Below, in pieces: positions 13,852 through 16,226 of a stretch of 16,226 bases of DNA. A model generated the notes under the pieces. The model saw only the letters and a program-made list of their open reading frames with translations, was not told where the DNA came from and ran no database searches. Made by a program: the position numbers and the translations under genes. The DNA comes from CAZHGD01 sp964531735 (lineage in GTDB: Bacteria > Armatimonadota > UBA10988), in NCBI GenBank assembly GCA_964531735.1, contig CAZHGD010000168.1:1-16226 (forward strand). Reading direction: 5' to 3'. How positions within the stretch are numbered: the stretch's first letter is position 1; every line of letters starts with the position of its first letter.

Positions 13852-14528
13852 TGATGCGCTGGGTCGTCGTAGTCCTCGGTCTGTCGGCCGCGCTGGCCGG
13901 CGCAGCCCCCGAACCGGCTCGCGTGCGGTTCGCCTGCGGTCTGCTCGATGAGCGGGCGTTCGACTTCAACCTGGGCGCTCTGGCCGCGGCCCGGTCGCTG
14001 CACCACGGCGAGGTGAGCGGCTACCGCGCGGTGGCGCCCGGCCGCACCTGGACCACCTGCTGGCTGCTGCCGGCCCACACCTGTGTCTGGCAGGGCACCC
14101 GCGAGTACGCCGCCGGCTGGCAGACCGTGGTGGCGACCGGCAGCGCGCGCGACGCGGAGGCCGTGACCGTGCCCGACGACCCGACACCGCCGGCCGACGG
14201 CTCGGCACGGTTTCGGTTGGTCGGTGCCTCGACGGGCTTACCGGTGCTCGCCGCGGAGCTGTCGGGGCCGCGCGGCGCGTGGCGGACCGGCTGTTTCGGC
14301 CCCGGCGAGGCCACCGACTACCTGACGGTACCCGCCGGCGAGTACCGCCTGACGCTGCACCGCGCCACCGCGGGCGCCCAGCTCGGGCCGCGGCTGAAGA
14401 CCGTGCCGTGCCTGCCGCTCGGCAACCGCGGTGTCTACTCCGGCTTCACCTTCGGCCGGCTGGGCGGCACAGCGGACTGGCAGCAGATGCGGGCCGTGGT
14501 GCAACTGGACGGCCCGGACTCATTTTGA
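13848..14528 (+). CDS. Secreted protein with two DUF4397-like repeats
   Basis: This 226-residue protein begins at an ATG that overlaps the stop of the RlpA-like gene by 4 nt (ATGA), so the two are translationally coupled; two more in-frame ATGs follow directly. A signal peptide covers about residues 1-20 (VVVVLGLSAALAGAAP). Two similar beta-sandwich-like units follow: about 25-105 (ARVRFACGLLDERAFDFNLG, then EVSGYRAVAPGRTW) and about 115-220 (ARFRLVGASTGLPVLAAELS, then ATDYLTVPAGEYRLTL). The ARxRxxxAS opening and the Y-x-x-V-xAG-x-Y/W turn resemble DUF4397, a cell-surface or periplasmic domain of unknown role that often binds envelope or wall material. Coupling to a peptidoglycan-active protein suggests a joint envelope role, which is inference. 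The 3' end overlaps the convergent beta-propeller gene by 9 nt. Confidence 0.8.
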   Translation: MMMRWVVVVLGLSAALAGAAPEPARVRFACGLLDERAFDFNLGALAAARSLHHGEVSGYRAVAPGRTWTTCWLLPAHTCVWQGTREYAAGWQTVVATGSARDAEAVTVPDDPTPPADGSARFRLVGASTGLPVLAAELSGPRGAWRTGCFGPGEATDYLTVPAGEYRLTLHRATAGAQLGPRLKTVPCLPLGNRGVYSGFTFGRLGGTADWQQMRAVVQLDGPDSF

Positions 14529-15710
14529 CCAGCTCGGCGCGTGCCCGCCGGCGATGCGGCGCACGATCTGCCGCGTGGCCACGTCGTAGAGGCACAGCGT
14601 GTAGGCCTCTTCCTTCGGCGACCAGTTCTCGTCCTTGAACGCTTTCGCCGCGTCGTAGAACAGCACCGACACCGCGATGGTGCGGCCGTCGGGCGACCAA
14701 CACGCCCCGTCGACCAAGTTCGCCAGGTCCTCCTTCTTCTTGTCGCCCTTGTCGGCCCAGAGCAGTTCGCGCCGCGTCTGCGCCACCGGATCGACGACGT
14801 TCAAGGCGCACGGATTGGACGCGGCGTTGTCGTGCGCCGACGACAGCACCATCAGCCGCTTGCCGTCGGGCGACGGCACCATCAGGTGCGGCACCCGACT
14901 GAAGAACGTGCCCAGCTTCGCCAGCGGCGTGATCTTGCCCGACTTGACGTCGATGGCCACGAGGCACCAGGTGGTGTTGCCGGCAGCGCCCATGCTGGTG
15001 CCGGCGTTGGTGCTGAGGTAGACGGTCTGGCCGTCCGGCGAGATGGCCGGCTGGCCCATCGCCCAGTTGCTGCTCTGCTTGAACAGCTCGGGATCGATCG
15101 CACCGACGAGGTCCTTCAGGGCACCAGCCGGCTTGGCGCGCCGCAGGGCGTTGAACAAGGCTTCGGGCTTGCCGGTCGAGAACAGCGTGCGGCTCTTGCC
15201 GGTCTCGGACTGGTAGACCAGCACCTGCTTGGCGGTGGTGTGAACCAGCGCCTTGCCGTCGCGCGAGGCCGCCTCGACGGTAAACGGCATCGGCTTGGTC
15301 TGCCCGCCGGTCACCCGCCAGCCGGCGCTGCCGGCGCCGCGGCCGAAGAAGACGCTGCTGCCGTCACCGGTCCAGACCGTCCACAGCGCCTTGGCCCGCT
15401 GCAGCGGGGCCGGCAGCTCGCGCGTCTGGCTGTAGGGCTTGGCCGCGGTGAACCCGAACCGCTCCTCTTCGTCCTCCCGCTGACTGACCGGCACGAAGAA
15501 GTACGCGCTGCTGTCCTGCGGCGAGAGGCTGATGGCCACGGCCTGATCGGAACGAGGCAGCTTGGTCGGCTCGCCCGCCGCCAGTGGCAGCACCCAGGCG
15601 GCGCCGCCCTGGAGGTAGCCGAGGTGGCCACTGAGCCCCTGGGCCGGCGCCATCTGCGCCGCGATCGCCAGCCCGACGCCGGCCAACAGTCCGCTCCACT
15701 TGCCTATCAC
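14520..15710 (-). CDS. Secreted TolB-like/PD40 beta-propeller protein
   Basis: This 396-residue protein has a signal peptide (about 1-26, GLLAGVGLAIAAQMAPAQG) followed by repeated blade-like segments. Several carry the PD40/WD40-like motif SPDG: QPAISPDGQTVYLSTN, MVPSPDGKRLMVLSS and CWSPDGRTIAVSVLF, with looser copies AISLSPQDSSAYFF and WTGDGSSVFFG. This indicates a TolB-type beta-propeller in the periplasm or outside the cell, probably binding a protein or ligand; no enzymatic motif is visible. The start is a GTG at 15710 with GGAG 6 nt upstream and the signal peptide directly after it. The frame extends to an ATG at 15818, but that would put a charged, Arg-rich 36-residue stretch before the signal peptide and would overlap the divergent gene. 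Its 3' end overlaps the convergent DUF4397-like gene by 9 nt. Confidence 0.82.
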   Translation of the reverse strand: MIGKWSGLLAGVGLAIAAQMAPAQGLSGHLGYLQGGAAWVLPLAAGEPTKLPRSDQAVAISLSPQDSSAYFFVPVSQREDEEERFGFTAAKPYSQTRELPAPLQRAKALWTVWTGDGSSVFFGRGAGSAGWRVTGGQTKPMPFTVEAASRDGKALVHTTAKQVLVYQSETGKSRTLFSTGKPEALFNALRRAKPAGALKDLVGAIDPELFKQSSNWAMGQPAISPDGQTVYLSTNAGTSMGAAGNTTWCLVAIDVKSGKITPLAKLGTFFSRVPHLMVPSPDGKRLMVLSSAHDNAASNPCALNVVDPVAQTRRELLWADKGDKKKEDLANLVDGACWSPDGRTIAVSVLFYDAAKAFKDENWSPKEEAYTLCLYDVATRQIVRRIAGGHAPSWSK

Positions 15711-15816
15711 GTGCTTCTCCGGCCATTGGCCCTGGTCCCTTGGACACTCGCCGCGGGCCGCGCGTTCCGGGCAGGTGGCCGGCCGGCGGCTGCGAACTCG
15801 CCGCTGGGAGTGCTCC
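15711..15816. promoter_or_regulatory. Divergent intergenic region
   Basis: This 106-bp gap lies between the divergent starts of the beta-propeller gene (15710) and the URO-D-like gene (15817) and should hold promoters for both. I see ribosome binding sites at each end but no clear -35/-10 pair and no strong inverted repeat beyond GC-rich GGCCGGCGGC-type sequence. Confidence 0.4.
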
Positions 15817-16226
15817 ATGACCTCACGTGAGCGGTTCCTACGCTGTGTGCTCGGCCAGGACGTCGACCGGCCGCCGTTCTGGCTCTACTGGTCGCCGTGG
15901 GGGCGGGCCTGGCAACGCTGGTGCGCCGAAGGCAAGCCGGCTGAGTTCACCGACCACCGTTCCTACTGGCAGCCCGACGCCGCGCCGTGCCAACTGCCCA
16001 TCGAGCTCGGTCCCTGCCCGGCTTTCGAGCGTCAGGTGCTGGCCGAGGACGAACACTCGGTGACCTTCGTGGATGCCTGGGGCATCGTGCGGCGCGACCT
16101 GCGCGCCGGCGAATCGATGAGCCAGTTTCTGCGCTGGCCGGTCACCAGCCGCGCCGACTGGGAGCGCTACCGCACCGAGCGTCTCGCGCCCGGCCACGCC
16201 GGCCGCCTCGCCGGGCCCTGGCGCCG
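15817..16226 (+). CDS. URO-D family (uroporphyrinogen decarboxylase-like) protein, N-terminal part
   Basis: The frame starts at the ATG at 15817 (GGGAG 6 nt upstream) and is open to the window edge, giving about 136 residues; the C-terminus lies outside. The N-terminus MTSRERFLRCVLGQDVDRPP followed by FWLYWSPWGRAW is the standard opening of the URO-D superfamily branch that includes corrinoid methyltransferases such as MtaA/CmuA and many uncharacterised homologues in environmental genomes. Further matches are ELGPCPAFERQVLAEDE, FVDAWGIVRRDL and FLRWPVTSRADWERYRTERL. These homologues are not the haem-pathway HemE and are often found near sugar-degradation genes, where their role is unknown. 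The catalytic region cannot be judged from this fragment. Confidence 0.85.
   Translation, partial: MTSRERFLRCVLGQDVDRPPFWLYWSPWGRAWQRWCAEGKPAEFTDHRSYWQPDAAPCQLPIELGPCPAFERQVLAEDEHSVTFVDAWGIVRRDLRAGESMSQFLRWPVTSRADWERYRTERLAPGHAGRLAGPWR

Noticed and set aside
14541..15830. Open plus-strand frame of 429 codons
   Set aside because: It is antisense to the beta-propeller gene, which has a signal peptide and repeated SPDG blades. The antisense product is His/Arg/Gly-rich and featureless.

Overview
This is GC-rich bacterial DNA. Most genes have clear Shine-Dalgarno sites, and lipoproteins and secreted proteins are common. A Tat-exported Gfo/Idh/MocA oxidoreductase, a secreted CE7-type acetyl-xylan esterase and a URO-D-like protein together suggest an uncultured heterotroph of a Planctomycetota-, Hydrogenedentota- or Armatimonadota-like group. 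That is inference: the window has no rRNA or other phylogenetic marker.

Left part (1-3500): a possible yraN start runs off the left edge on the minus strand. Then comes comM (YifB, AAA+), followed by a short accessory insertion. The insertion holds a 225-residue orphan with a PD-(D/E)XK-like residue pattern, three REP-type hairpins, and a REP-associated HUH tyrosine transposase (RAYT) lying between inverted REPs. Directly after the last REP lies a second, decayed copy of the final ~130 bp of comM (about 88% identical), ending where comM ends. So orphan, RAYT and REPs sit between two comM 3' ends, the strongest sign of a mobile or recombinational history here.

Middle (3500-7500): a plus-strand lipoprotein converges on a minus-strand pair, a second lipoprotein followed by an NMT1-TM-PAS-Cys4 membrane sensor. 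A large hairpin separates the convergent ends. Next is a minus-strand secreted protein with two DUF5666-like repeats, ending at a perfect 34-bp palindrome.

Right part (7500-16226): a Tat-exported Gfo/Idh/MocA protein and an acetyl-xylan esterase form a likely sugar-processing operon. They are followed by a small Cys-rich protein (minus strand), a GyrI-like/GrpB/NUDIX three-domain fusion, an RlpA-like DPBB protein coupled to a DUF4397-like secreted protein, a minus-strand TolB-like beta-propeller, and the start of a URO-D-family protein cut by the window edge. I see no tRNA, rRNA, CRISPR array or origin.
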